Source of the DNA: Chloroflexota bacterium
GTDB lineage: Bacteria > Chloroflexota > UBA11872
Direction: 5' to 3'
Assembly (NCBI GenBank): GCA_022826485.1
Contig: JAJDUU010000047.1
Span: 1-64,000, forward strand
DNA: 64,000 nucleotides
Each line of letters starts with the position of its first letter. Within the stretch, counting starts at the first letter, position 1. The notes under the pieces are model-generated. The model searched no databases and had not been told where the DNA came from. It saw only the letters and a program-made list of their open reading frames with translations. A program made the translations under genes and the position numbers. This document shows positions 51,031 through 62,779 of this stretch, piece after piece.

Positions 51031-53133
51031 TCAGCTTCTCACGACATCGGAGAGCAGCCCGGCGATCTCCTGCTCCAATTGCTGCAAGTCGGACTTGATC
51101 GCATCGAGCGGGCGCGGCGGCTCGTAGACGTAGAAGTGCCGGTTGAGCGGAATCTCGTAGCCGACTCTCGTCTTGCTTTCGTCCACCCAGGCGTCGGGCA
51201 CGTGCGGCAGGACTTCGCGCGCCATGTATTCGTCGATGTCTTCAGTTAGCGGCACCGTCTCCGTGTCGCGAAGGTCGGGGTCCGGCTCGGGTTCGCCGCG
51301 GCGGCTGCGGCAAATCTCGGCTTCCGGGTCGCGCTCGCACAGCGCCGCCAGCACCGCCTTGCGTTCGGATGTCGAAAGCCGCAGATCCGCGGCGTCGCAG
51401 GCGTCTTTCAGCGACGCCGCGAATGTCTCGCGGTCGCGCACCACTTCACCGCCCGTGTCCTGTGCAAGCGATTGCAGCAGGCACCGGATTGCATTCTGTC
51501 GCGCCCGCCCCTCGGCGACCTCGGCGTCGTGCGCCGGGCCTGGGCGCTTCCGGCTCTTTGCGAGGTTTCGAAACGACCGCTGATCCTCGATCCGCGCGAG
51601 GCGCTCCGGGCTCGCGGCGAAGTTGAGCCGCAGCGGACGCTCGACGGTGATCTTGCGGTAGCCGAAGTCCTCGTTGGCGAACACCTTGCTCACGACGCGT
51701 GGGCGCGTGCGCGGCTGGTGCGTGACCGGATCGTCGTCCGTCAGGTCGCGCGTCTCGCCGTCCTGGAAGGCGCCGTGGATGCGCGTCAGGTCGTCGATCT
51801 GCTGGTCGGAAAGCTCGTTGCGCTTGTTTCCCAGGCTCTTGCGCATCTTGACGAAGAACTGCCGGCCGTCGATCAGTTGCACCTGGCCCGCGCGGTGTGA
51901 CGCCTTGCGGTTGGTCAGCACCCAGATGTAGGTGGAGATGCCGGTGTTGTAGAAGAGCTGGTCGGGCAGCGCCACGATGGCTTCGAGCCAATCGTTTTCG
52001 ATGATCCACTGGCGGATGTTGCTCTCGCCGCTGCCGGCGTCGCCGGTGAAGAGCGGGGAGCCGTTGAAGACGATGGCGATGCGGCTGCCGCCCTCGTCCA
52101 CTGGCTGCATCTTGGACAGCATGTGCTGCAAGAACAGCAGCGAGCCGTCGTTGATCCGCGGCAGCCCCGCGCCAAAGCGGCCGTCGAAACCGAAGGAATC
52201 GCGCTCCCACTCGATGTCGTGCCGCTGCTGCTTCCACTCCACGCCGAACGGCGGATTGGCCAGCATGTAGTCGAACGTCCACTTGCGGCCGTTTGGGCGG
52301 TGCCGGTAGCCGTCTTTGGTGAACGTGTCGCCCAGGATGATGTTTTCGGCGTTCTCGCCCTTGATGAGCATGTCGGACGTGCAAACGGCCCAGGCATCGT
52401 CGTTATGGTCCTGGCCGAAGAGGTGCGGATTCGCGTCTTGGTTATGGTCGCGCAGGTGCTTTTCGGACACCGAGAGCATGCCGCCGGTACCGCAGGCCGG
52501 ATCGTAGATGGTCTTGACCTTGAACGCCTCGCCGAGGTCCGGCTCGGGCGAAAGCAGCAGGCTGACCATCAGTTGGATGACCTCGCGCGGCGTGAAGTGC
52601 TCCCCGGCCTCCTCGTTGGCTTGCTCAGCGCCGATGCGAATGAGCTCCTCGAACACGTAGCCCATCTGCACGTTGTCGACGCGCTCCGGCGAGAGATCGA
52701 TGCCCGCAAACTTCCCGACGACCTGAAACAGCAGGTCTTTCCGGTTCATGTTCTCGATCTGCACATCGAAGGCGAAGCGCTCCATGATTTCGCGCACGTT
52801 CGGCGAGAAGTCGCGGATGTAGGCGGCGAGGTTCTGCGCGATCAGGTTGGGATCGTCCAGCAGCCGCTGAAAATCCAGCCGCGAGGTGTTATAGAACGAA
52901 CGGTCCGAGGCTTCCATCAGCCGTTGGTGGTGCACGCTCTCGTCATGGGAGCGGTATTGGGCGTCGGCGGCGAGAACGTCCTCCTTCGTCGCGGCCAGCA
53001 CGCAGTCGAAACGCCGCAGCACGGTGAGCGGCAGGATGACCTTGCGGTACTCGTTGCGCTTGTAGGGGCCGCGCAGCAGGTTGCAGATGCTCCAGATGAA
53101 GTTGGCGAGCTCGCCGTGCGTCTGGGTGTTCAT
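51031..53133 (-). CDS. hsdM: Type I restriction-modification methyltransferase (HsdM)
   Basis: Adenine-N6 methyltransferase subunit, 700 residues. It has the HsdM_N helical domain, SAM-binding DPACGTGG at 211-218, and the catalytic NPPF at 293-296 (LANPPFGVEW). A GFDGRFGAGLPR segment of the family and a long C-terminal extension ending NRHFYVYEPPRPLD and a leucine-rich helix follow. The extension is usual in this subgroup. It is the first gene of the minus-strand island. Because hicAB lies between it and hsdS, its product may be translated separately. Confidence 0.94.
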   Translation of the reverse strand: MNTQTHGELANFIWSICNLLRGPYKRNEYRKVILPLTVLRRFDCVLAATKEDVLAADAQYRSHDESVHHQRLMEASDRSFYNTSRLDFQRLLDDPNLIAQNLAAYIRDFSPNVREIMERFAFDVQIENMNRKDLLFQVVGKFAGIDLSPERVDNVQMGYVFEELIRIGAEQANEEAGEHFTPREVIQLMVSLLLSPEPDLGEAFKVKTIYDPACGTGGMLSVSEKHLRDHNQDANPHLFGQDHNDDAWAVCTSDMLIKGENAENIILGDTFTKDGYRHRPNGRKWTFDYMLANPPFGVEWKQQRHDIEWERDSFGFDGRFGAGLPRINDGSLLFLQHMLSKMQPVDEGGSRIAIVFNGSPLFTGDAGSGESNIRQWIIENDWLEAIVALPDQLFYNTGISTYIWVLTNRKASHRAGQVQLIDGRQFFVKMRKSLGNKRNELSDQQIDDLTRIHGAFQDGETRDLTDDDPVTHQPRTRPRVVSKVFANEDFGYRKITVERPLRLNFAASPERLARIEDQRSFRNLAKSRKRPGPAHDAEVAEGRARQNAIRCLLQSLAQDTGGEVVRDRETFAASLKDACDAADLRLSTSERKAVLAALCERDPEAEICRSRRGEPEPDPDLRDTETVPLTEDIDEYMAREVLPHVPDAWVDESKTRVGYEIPLNRHFYVYEPPRPLDAIKSDLQQLEQEIAGLLSDVVRS

Positions 53134-53223
53134 CCGCCCCTCACTGTTGCTTCGCCTGCTTCTCCTCGACTCCGAGCGCAGCCCACTCGTCAGTCGTGTC
53201 TCAAATCTGTGCGGTCAGGGTAA

Positions 53224-55875
<2,652 letters not shown>

Positions 55876-56021
55876 GACGGCGGCGGGAGGAGGCATGCGG
55901 GGGGCGCCAACGGTGCGTAGGCTTGGCCTGCGAATGTACCACCGGCACCGGGCCGTTCCGGCCGTCACGCCGGCACCGTAAAGGTCGAACCGCCTCGCGA
56001 ATCCTTGCCGGCCGGCAGGCC

Positions 56022-57173
56022 GTGATCACCGTCGCGGTGGGTCACTTCGCCTCGGACTTCTCCGCCCTGGGGCCGAGCATGCTCTATCCCATCCTGGCCG
56101 TGCGGCTGGATATGTCCTACGGCATGATCGGCCTGGCGGCGCTCGCCTGGGCCCTGACGACCTCGGTGATTCAGCCGCTCTTCGGCTTTATCGGCGACCG
56201 CGTGGGCAGGCGCTGGCTCGCATCGCTCAGCCCGGCCTGGATTGCGGTGTGGGTCGCCGTGGCCGCGTTTGCGCCGAGCTATCCCCTGCTGGTGGTCTAC
56301 CTGGTGGTGGCCGCGGTCGGCGTCGCGGCGTTTCACCCGCAGGGCGCGGCCATTGCCAACGAGGCGCAGGGCCGCAATACCGGCACCAACGTCGCGCTGT
56401 TCTTCCTGGGCGGACACGCCGCGTTCGCCGTCGCGCCGCTGATTCTGGGTGGGGTGCTCGAGGTCGGCGGCACCGACTGGATGCCGGTGGTGCTGGCGCC
56501 GGTGCTGGTCGTGTCGGCGTTCATGGCCTGGTCGCTGCGCAACTTCCAGGCCCCGCAACGACCGAGTGCCAGCGTCGCCGTGGGGCGGCGCGCGTTCGGC
56601 GGAGTGTCGGCGGCGCTGGTCGGTCTGTTGCTGGTGGCCGTGGTGCGCGGCTGGGCGTATGCCGCGCTGGTGACATTCGTCCCCGTATTCGTGTCGCCCG
56701 ACCGGCCGGACCCCGTGCTCGCGGGCGTCGTGCTTTCGTCGTATCTGATCGGCCATGCGGTGGGCGCCTTTGCCGGCGGCGTCACCACCGACCGCTTCGG
56801 CGTGCGCCGGATTCTGGGCGTGTCGTCGCTGGTGATGATTCCGGCGATGCTGGCCTTCGGCCTGCTGCCGTTCGGCCCGTGGCACATTCCGCTCGGCGCG
56901 GTGATGGGTGCCTTCCTTGGCGCCGGCTTCACGCCGACGGTGGTGATGGTGCAACGGTTACTGCCCGGTCACATGGGAGCGGCCAGCGGCGTGGTCCTCG
57001 GCTTGTCGTTCGGCGCCGGCGCCGTGGGGAACTACGTGACCGGCATCATCGGCGACGCCGCGGGATTGAACGTCGCCTTCGCCGGCATGGCGCTGGCGCA
57101 GGTGGTGGTGCTGGCGGTGCTGCCCTGGATGCCGCGGCGGGGCCAGGTTGAAACCTCGCCGGCATCGGCCTGA
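56022..57173 (+). CDS. MFS transporter, fosmidomycin-resistance (Fsr)-like
   Basis: A membrane carrier of ~383 residues with 12 predicted transmembrane helices. The Fsr-like N-terminus is VAVGHFASDFSALGPSMLYP then LTTSVIQPLFGFIGDRVGRR (motif A). The second half is RFGVRRILGVSSLVMIPAM and related repeats. Fsr family members export fosmidomycin and other drugs or sugars. I chose GTG 56022 because the first helix starts there; the frame is open further upstream (TTG at 55923) with an unlikely basic extension. It diverges from ppdK across a ~145-bp gap. Confidence 0.82.
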   Translation: MITVAVGHFASDFSALGPSMLYPILAVRLDMSYGMIGLAALAWALTTSVIQPLFGFIGDRVGRRWLASLSPAWIAVWVAVAAFAPSYPLLVVYLVVAAVGVAAFHPQGAAIANEAQGRNTGTNVALFFLGGHAAFAVAPLILGGVLEVGGTDWMPVVLAPVLVVSAFMAWSLRNFQAPQRPSASVAVGRRAFGGVSAALVGLLLVAVVRGWAYAALVTFVPVFVSPDRPDPVLAGVVLSSYLIGHAVGAFAGGVTTDRFGVRRILGVSSLVMIPAMLAFGLLPFGPWHIPLGAVMGAFLGAGFTPTVVMVQRLLPGHMGAASGVVLGLSFGAGAVGNYVTGIIGDAAGLNVAFAGMALAQVVVLAVLPWMPRRGQVETSPASA

Positions 57174-57198
57174 ATCTGACGAGAACTCAAGCTTCGGA

Positions 57199-58113
57199 CT
57201 AAGCCAAGGCTGTGGCGAGCTGCGCCGCGATCTCGGCGCGCGCGGGCATGGACGGCTGCGCGCCGGGTCGGCTGGCCGCCAGCGCGCCGGCGGCGTTGCC
57301 CCAGGCGAGGGCGGTTGGCACTGATTCGCCCAGCGTCATGGCCGCCGCCATGGCGCCGCAGAAGGCGTCTCCGGCGCCGGTCGTGTCGACGACGTTGACG
57401 GGGTGGGCGTCGAGTTGAAGCGCCTGGCCGTCGACATTGGCCGCCAGTCCGTCGCCGCCGAGCGTGATGACGCATCCCCGCCGCACGTCGGCGGCCAGGC
57501 GCCGCGCGGCGTCTGGCGCGTCGGCACTGGCGACCGAAGTTCCGAGCAGGTCCGACGCCTCGATCTCGTTGACGACGAGCAGATCGATCACGTCGAGCGG
57601 CAGCGCCGTGTCCGGATCGATGGGCGAGGCGTTCATTACGCGAACGGCCCTCTCGGGTGCGTGCTCCAAGGCGGCTCGAACCGCCGGTTCCGGCACTTCG
57701 CGTTGGACCACGACGACCGCCGGATTGAGCGCGACTATCGCCTTCGCCACGTCCGCGGGTCGCACGCTCAGATTGGCGCCCTCCGCCACGGCGATCGAGT
57801 TGGCGCCGGAGCCGTCCACGGCAATCATCGCGGTGCCGGTCGCGGCTTCGGCGATTCGAGCGACGTGGTCGGCGTTCACGCCGGCGGCTGCCAGCGACGC
57901 CAGCAGCTCGTCGCCCGCGTCGTCCTGACCGACGGAGCCAATCATGGTCACCTCCCCGCCGGCGCGCGCCGCCGCGACGGCCTGATTGGACCCCTTGCCG
58001 CCCGGATAGCGGCCAAGCCTCCCACCGTGCACGGTCTCACCCGGGCGCGGAATGCGCGGGACGCGTATGACGATGTCCAGGTTGATGCCGCCGACGACGA
58101 CCACGCGGCTCAT
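57199..58113 (-). CDS. rbsK: PfkB-family sugar kinase, ribokinase-like
   Basis: A 304-residue carbohydrate kinase. N-terminal signature: VVVVGGINLDIVIRVPRIPR and GGKGSNQAVAAARAGGEV (PfkB signature 1). C-terminal: DTTGAGDAFCGAMAAAM with the catalytic Asp. MIGSVGQDDAGDELLASL and VNEIEASDLL lie between. These match ribokinase best, but fructokinase or nucleoside kinase cannot be excluded. It is translationally coupled to the WecG-like gene upstream (ATGA overlap). No ribose transporter is nearby; perhaps it feeds a sugar into the neighbouring glycan pathway. Confidence 0.82.
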   Translation of the reverse strand: MSRVVVVGGINLDIVIRVPRIPRPGETVHGGRLGRYPGGKGSNQAVAAARAGGEVTMIGSVGQDDAGDELLASLAAAGVNADHVARIAEAATGTAMIAVDGSGANSIAVAEGANLSVRPADVAKAIVALNPAVVVVQREVPEPAVRAALEHAPERAVRVMNASPIDPDTALPLDVIDLLVVNEIEASDLLGTSVASADAPDAARRLAADVRRGCVITLGGDGLAANVDGQALQLDAHPVNVVDTTGAGDAFCGAMAAAMTLGESVPTALAWGNAAGALAASRPGAQPSMPARAEIAAQLATALA

Positions 58114-58898
58114 TCGGCGGCGCGCCTGGTCTTGAGGTCGAAGACTTCGCGCACCGCGAGCGCCGCAAAGACCGGCAGCACCCGCATGCGGCGCCAGCGG
58201 GACGGTTGCCGCCACAGCCGGTAGGCCCATTCGAGGCCGGCCGATTGCAGGGCTTCGGGCGCCCGCGGGATGCGGCCGCTGAGGTAGTCCAGCGTCCCGC
58301 CCACGCCGATGGCCACGCACGCCGCGTTCGGGTCGAGGTTGCGGTCGATCCAGAGCTCCTGATGTGGGGCGCCGTAGCCGACGCAGAGGATGCGCGGGCG
58401 CACCTCCCGCAGGAACTCCCGGGCCGCGTCGTCTCCCTCCGGCCCGCGCGCGCCGCCGTACGTGTGCGGTGGCCTCAGCCCCGGCACGTCGTGGGCCAGG
58501 CGCTTCGCGGCGGCCTCGGCGACGCCGGGCGCGCCGCCGACGAGCGCCACGGGCCACTCCCGGACGGCCGCCAGCCGCATGGCCTCTTGCAGCAGCGCCA
58601 CGCCGGTCGCTCGGCCCGGGACGCGCCTGCCGGCCAAGCGGCCGGCCACCACGACACCGACGCCGTCCGGCACATTCAGGCGGGTGCGCTCCAGCAGGTC
58701 GCGAAAGTCGGCGTCGTGGCGCGCCCGCATCACGAACTCCGGGTTCACGGTGGCGATGTGCGCGCGCACGCCGGCCTGCGCCCAGGCGTCGATCCATGCG
58801 GCGGCCTGGCCGAGATCGACGCCGTGAACGCGTGTGCCGAGCACGCGAAACTCGACCGCTTGCAGCGCTGCGGACTCGGTTGTGGCCGCGCCGGTCAC
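58110..58898 (-). CDS. WecG/TagA/CpsF-family glycosyltransferase
   Basis: Predicted to add N-acetylmannosamine or a related sugar to a polyprenyl-linked acceptor, an early step in polysaccharide or teichoic-type polymer synthesis. The 262-residue product has VLGTRVHGVDLGQAAAWIDA, IATVNPEFVMRARHDADFRD, NVPDGVGVVVAGRLAG, LVGGAPGVAE and CVGYGAPHQELWIDR, all family markers. The GTG start overlaps the GT9 stop (GTGA) and its own stop overlaps the kinase start (ATGA). A long frame through this gene and the kinase (57199-58971) is a shadow, not a fusion. Confidence 0.88.
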   Translation of the reverse strand: MTGAATTESAALQAVEFRVLGTRVHGVDLGQAAAWIDAWAQAGVRAHIATVNPEFVMRARHDADFRDLLERTRLNVPDGVGVVVAGRLAGRRVPGRATGVALLQEAMRLAAVREWPVALVGGAPGVAEAAAKRLAHDVPGLRPPHTYGGARGPEGDDAAREFLREVRPRILCVGYGAPHQELWIDRNLDPNAACVAIGVGGTLDYLSGRIPRAPEALQSAGLEWAYRLWRQPSRWRRMRVLPVFAALAVREVFDLKTRRAAE

Positions 58899-60031
58899 GT
58901 GGCCAGCATCGAGCGGGCGGCGCCGACGACGCGGCCGGGATCGAGCCATTCCATGCAGAGCGTGTCGCCAAACTCGCACGTCGCCACGCGACGGAAGTCG
59001 TAGCAAGGCCCGCAGGGCATATCCACGCGCAGGGCCGCGCACGCCGGATCGCCGGGTCCGTGGAGGGCGGTATCCGTGGGCCCGTGCAGGGCGATCACGC
59101 GGGCGCCGAGCGCTCGGGCCAAGTGTGCCGGACCGCTGTCGGTGGAAATCACGAGGTCGGCCGTTTGGAGCGCGCCCATGAGTGTTTCGAGCGAAGTCTC
59201 GCCGGTGAGGTCGATCAGATTATGGACGGAGCCGTGCAGCCGCCGAGCCAGCGCGCGGTCGCCGGCCAGTCCAACGACCGCGACCGTCGCACCGCCGGCC
59301 GCCAGCTCAGCCAGCGCGCGTTCCCAGTGCTCCTCGCGCCAGCGCTTGGCGTCGCCATGCGCCGCGCCCGCGTGCGCCACGACCAGCGGCCGGCTGATGC
59401 CGGCCAGGGCTCTCGGCAGGGGAAGGTCGTCGATTCGGTCGATGGTGCGCCAGGGTGGACGAGCGCCATCGAGCAGGCGCGCGGCCAGCTCGGATTCGTG
59501 AGCGCCGCCGTTGCGGCGCTCACCGTCGTAGGGGCGGTCGAAGCTGAACGGCGGGGCCTCGCGGCGGTAGCCGCGGCGCTCGCGGGCGCCGCTGAGCGCC
59601 ACGACCGTTCCCGCAATCGGCCCGTAGATGCTCACCGCCAGGTCGAACCGCCGCGCGCGCAGGCGCAAGAGCGCTCGCAGGAGATGCCCCCAGCGCTGTG
59701 GGTCCAGGCAAGCCGGCCAGTGCGTGACCGTCGCCGGGTCGAGGGGGATCGCTTCATTCACCGCCGAGCAGCGATCCACGATGGCGCGCCATTGGGGCGG
59801 CGCCATGAAGGCGACGTGCGCCCGCGGCCACCGCCGGTGCGCCGCGTGGGCGGCCGAAAGCCCGTTGACCACGTCGCCCATCAGGTCGAGACGCACGAGG
59901 AGTATCGACGCCGGCTCACCACTCCTGTGGCGGTTTCCGAAGGCGCGGCGCCATAGAGCCATTGCTGCAAGCAGGGGCGTGAGTCCAACGGCCAGGAGTC
60001 GACCGAGCAATGCCCGCGTTCGCCGTTTCAT
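58895..60031 (-). CDS. Glycosyltransferase family 9 (heptosyltransferase-like)
   Basis: Second GT9 enzyme of the window, 378 residues. It has SILLVRLDLMGDVVNGLSAAH at the N-terminus, VAHAGAAHGDAKRW as an acceptor/donor segment, ADLVISTDSGPAHLARALGARV (heptosyltransferase signature) and a cysteine-rich end VDMPCGPCYDFRRVATCEFG. A hydrophobic stretch near residues 10-28 may hold it to the membrane. It overlaps WecG-like and DUF1992 genes by 4 bp each. It is a different paralogue from that at 17.7 kb. Confidence 0.85.
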   Translation of the reverse strand: MKRRTRALLGRLLAVGLTPLLAAMALWRRAFGNRHRSGEPASILLVRLDLMGDVVNGLSAAHAAHRRWPRAHVAFMAPPQWRAIVDRCSAVNEAIPLDPATVTHWPACLDPQRWGHLLRALLRLRARRFDLAVSIYGPIAGTVVALSGARERRGYRREAPPFSFDRPYDGERRNGGAHESELAARLLDGARPPWRTIDRIDDLPLPRALAGISRPLVVAHAGAAHGDAKRWREEHWERALAELAAGGATVAVVGLAGDRALARRLHGSVHNLIDLTGETSLETLMGALQTADLVISTDSGPAHLARALGARVIALHGPTDTALHGPGDPACAALRVDMPCGPCYDFRRVATCEFGDTLCMEWLDPGRVVGAARSMLAT

Positions 60032-60543
60032 GTCGAATCGTCACCCGGCGCGGGCCACGGCCAGATTGCCTCGACTGCGTCGAGCTCGGCGCGCGCGAGA
60101 AACCCGAAGCGCGGCGCGCTCGCCGGCGCCATGGTGTTGAATTGATCGATCAGGCGCACGATTCGCCGAACGTCGGTGGCCAGCCGGTCGCGCCGCTCCG
60201 CATGCAGTTGCCGTGCGGCTCGAAAGCGCGCGGCGAAGTCACCCGCGCTCCCTGCCAGCGCGTGCGCGCGCGCCCGGCGCATCCGCTGCTCGTGCTCGCG
60301 CCGGGCCGCGCGGAACTCGTCGATCCGGCGCTCGATTTCGGCGGCCAACTCCACCCAGGCGGGAGCCAGGCCGGCGTTTTCCAGAACCTTGAACGGCACC
60401 CGCAGGTCGCCGGGGACGATTCCTCGCTCGGAACTCAGAGGGCGGCCCGCACCTGCCAGGTTGTCGAACGCGCCCTCGGCGGCTGCCTGCTCGATGGCCT
60501 GATCGACGCGCCGCCGGATCGGGCGGGTGTCGTCACTGGTCAT
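60028..60543 (-). CDS. DUF1992 (DnaJ-C28-like) domain protein
   Basis: A 171-residue protein with the DUF1992 signature near its N-terminus (IEQAAAEGAFDNLAGAGRPLS) and a long charged helix (LAAEIERRIDEFRAARREHEQRM). In eukaryotes the domain occurs in DNAJC28. In bacteria the function is unknown; no J-domain is present. It is first in a four-gene minus-strand operon with GT9, WecG-like and kinase genes, all overlapping by 4 bp, so it may have a chaperone or structural role in the glycan pathway. That is conjecture. Confidence 0.8.
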   Translation of the reverse strand: MTSDDTRPIRRRVDQAIEQAAAEGAFDNLAGAGRPLSSERGIVPGDLRVPFKVLENAGLAPAWVELAAEIERRIDEFRAARREHEQRMRRARAHALAGSAGDFAARFRAARQLHAERRDRLATDVRRIVRLIDQFNTMAPASAPRFGFLARAELDAVEAIWPWPAPGDDST

Positions 60544-60590
60544 TGGACCTGCGCTTCAGGGTCACTGTGCCCGCCCGATCAATGTCTCTT

Positions 60591-60612
60591 CTCGCGGTGC
60601 TCGGAATGACAT
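60591..60612. repeat. Diverged copy of the GIY-YIG element end
   Basis: CTCGCGGTGCTCGGAATGACAT matches 20 of 22 bases of the right inverted repeat at 41131-41152. It is a lone end without a partner or nuclease nearby, in the gap between DUF1992 and folC. Confidence 0.55.
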
Positions 60613-60709
60613 GGGTGAATGAGGAGCGGCATCGGCAAACCGTCAAGTCGAGGCCGCTGCAACCGGCGGCGCCATGTCGCCGCCGCACAATGCAGACCCA
60701 ATCCCCACG

Positions 60710-62065
60710 CTACACCCCCGCCCACGGCTCGGGATCAGTCTCATGGGGCATGCCGGCGGCCGCGCGCACGTCGGCGGCGACGGCCAGGCTGCCGGTGGCC
60801 AGCACCGCCTCGCCGGGCTGGCATGCCGCGCGCGCCTGCCGCAGGGCCGCGTCGGACGATGACGCGATTTCGACCTGCCCGGCCAGGCCAAATCGCCGGA
60901 CCATTCGCTCGGGCGTCCAGCCGCGCGGGTGGTGGGGCTGCACCAACAGCAGGCGGGTGGCGTAGCCGCGCAACTCGTCAATCATCACCGGCACGCGCTT
61001 GTCGCGTAGCGAGCCGAATATGACTGGTCCGCGTTGCACGTGGAAGGCCTCGCCCAGCCCCTTGACCACGGCCGCCACGGCCTCGGGCGTGTGTGCGCCG
61101 TCCGCGATGGTCAGCGGATCCGAGGCGACTACCTCAAGCCGGCCCGGCCACTCGGTGGCGCCGAATCCGGCGCGGATGGCGCCGCGGTCGATTGGCAGTC
61201 CGTGATTCGCCAGCGCGCGGCAGATATGCCATGCGACGGCGGCGTTCCGACGCTGATGCGGGCCCGCCAGTCCCACCGGAAGACTGCTGCCGTCATCAGG
61301 CGCGCGCGTGAGCATCAGGGGGCGCGCGCCGCGCCGAGCCGTGGCGCCGTCCCAGCCCAGCGGTTCGACAATGGTCAGCGGCGCTCCTTGGGACCGGCAG
61401 GCTGCCTGGAAGACCGAAAGCGCCTCGTCGGACTGCGCGGCGGCGATCACCGGCACTCCGGGTTTGATGATGCCGGCCTTCTCCCCGGCGATGGCCTCCA
61501 GCGACTCTCCCAGCACGCGCGTGTGCTCCAGCACGATCGTCGTCAGGCCGACCACCGCCGGATCGATCACGCGGGTCGCGTCCAGCCGCCCCCCGAGCCC
61601 GACCTCGATCACGGCCAGGTCAACCTCCTGCTCGGCGAACCACAACAGCGCGAGCACGGTTGCCAGCTCGAAGGTCGAGTACGGACCGTCCGCGGAATGA
61701 GCGGCGGACAGACGCTCCACCTGCGGCGCGAGACGATCACAGAGATTGGCGAAATCCCGGGGCTCGATGGGACGCCCGTCGACCGCGACACGCTCGCGGA
61801 ACGAGTGGAGGTGCGGCTGGGTGTAGGCGCCGGTGCGCAGGCCGGCGGCCTCGGCCGCACTCGCCACCAGGGCGCAGACGCTGCCCTTTCCCTTGCTGCC
61901 GGCGACGTGCACACACGTCAGGTCATGGTGCGGATCGCCGAGCGCGCGCAGCAGCCGCCGCGTGCGCGACGGTCCCGCTGCGTAGGCTTCGCGGCCCGCG
62001 TGGCCGACGCCGCGCTCCAGGTCGGCGAAGCCGTAGATCCAGCGCAGGGCCTCGGCGTAGGTCAT
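60710..62065 (-). CDS. folC: Bifunctional dihydrofolate/folylpolyglutamate synthase
   Basis: Adds glutamate to dihydropteroate or folates, in the cytoplasm. The 451-residue product has the P-loop HVAGSKGKGSVCALVASAA and the Mur-ligase-like centre VALIEVGLGGRLDATRV-type segment (DLAVIEVGLGGRLDATRVIDP). GEKAGIIKPGVPVIAA follows. The C-terminal domain has ADGAHTPEAVAAVVKGLGE and ends with AVLATGSLAVAADVR. All FolC motifs are present. It is monocistronic and divergent from the Fe-S carrier gene. Confidence 0.93.
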   Translation of the reverse strand: MTYAEALRWIYGFADLERGVGHAGREAYAAGPSRTRRLLRALGDPHHDLTCVHVAGSKGKGSVCALVASAAEAAGLRTGAYTQPHLHSFRERVAVDGRPIEPRDFANLCDRLAPQVERLSAAHSADGPYSTFELATVLALLWFAEQEVDLAVIEVGLGGRLDATRVIDPAVVGLTTIVLEHTRVLGESLEAIAGEKAGIIKPGVPVIAAAQSDEALSVFQAACRSQGAPLTIVEPLGWDGATARRGARPLMLTRAPDDGSSLPVGLAGPHQRRNAAVAWHICRALANHGLPIDRGAIRAGFGATEWPGRLEVVASDPLTIADGAHTPEAVAAVVKGLGEAFHVQRGPVIFGSLRDKRVPVMIDELRGYATRLLLVQPHHPRGWTPERMVRRFGLAGQVEIASSSDAALRQARAACQPGEAVLATGSLAVAADVRAAAGMPHETDPEPWAGV

Positions 62066-62289
62066 TGAGGAAGGTTGTCCACGCGGTAAAGGGAACGTGG
62101 ATTCATCGCGTATGCGTAACGGGTGATCCTAGAAGACCTGCGTCGAGGTCTGGTACCCGCGGGAGCTTCGGGCATGTTGCCTTGGGTCTCAGCCGGCTGC
62201 GACACTCGGGTACGGCTCGCCGTGGGGCGTGGCTCGTGCTAGCTTCAGGGTGAGGCTGCGAACGCCCTGTTGATTGAGGAACGACGCCG

Positions 62290-62748
62290 ATGAGCGCAGT
62301 GCAGACCGACGGCCGCATCTCGCTGCCGATGGACGGCCCGGCCGAGGAACGAATGGGCCTGCCGATGGCTGCCCCGCCGCCGCCTTCGCCGGTGATGGTC
62401 ACGGATCGCGCGGCGCGTGCGTTCGGGGACATTCTCGCCGAGCGCGGGCACATGCATGGCGCCCTGAAGGTCGCGGTGACCGGCGGTGGCTGCGCGGGCT
62501 ACGAATACGCCATGGCGCTGGCCCATGAGCCGGAGCCGACCGACATCACGGCGCAGTCGAACGGCATCGACGTCTACATCGACGGGCATACGGCGCACCT
62601 GATTGCCGGTGCTGAAATCGACTTCATCGACAGCATGATGGGTCGCGGATTCTCGGTGCGGAACCCGAACGCGCAGACGACCTGCGGCTGCGGCAGCTCG
62701 TTCAACACCGACGGGTCCGGAGTCACCGCGGGGGCCTGCGGGAAGTAG
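62290..62748 (+). CDS. A-type Fe-S cluster carrier (HesB/IscA/ErpA family)
   Basis: A 152-residue protein that carries or inserts Fe-S clusters. It has the three conserved cysteines: Cys68 in TGGGCAGYEYAMAL, and Cys132 and Cys134 in TTCGCGSSF. The first ~35 residues are a Pro/Ala-rich extension not typical of the family. Otherwise the fold (VMVTDRAARAFGDILAERG, HLIAGAEIDFI) matches ErpA/IscA. It is monocistronic. Without suf/isc neighbours, the exact role (ErpA, IscA or NfuA-related) is unsettled. Confidence 0.85.
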   Translation: MSAVQTDGRISLPMDGPAEERMGLPMAAPPPPSPVMVTDRAARAFGDILAERGHMHGALKVAVTGGGCAGYEYAMALAHEPEPTDITAQSNGIDVYIDGHTAHLIAGAEIDFIDSMMGRGFSVRNPNAQTTCGCGSSFNTDGSGVTAGACGK

Positions 62749-62779
62749 CGCCGGGCCGGCGTAGGTCGTCGGCTGGTTC

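Noticed and set aside
57199..58971. A single 590-codon frame spanning the kinase and the region of the WecG-like gene
   Set aside because: The kinase part is real (from 58113) but the upstream part is out of frame with the WecG motifs and has low-complexity Arg/Pro. It is not a fusion.
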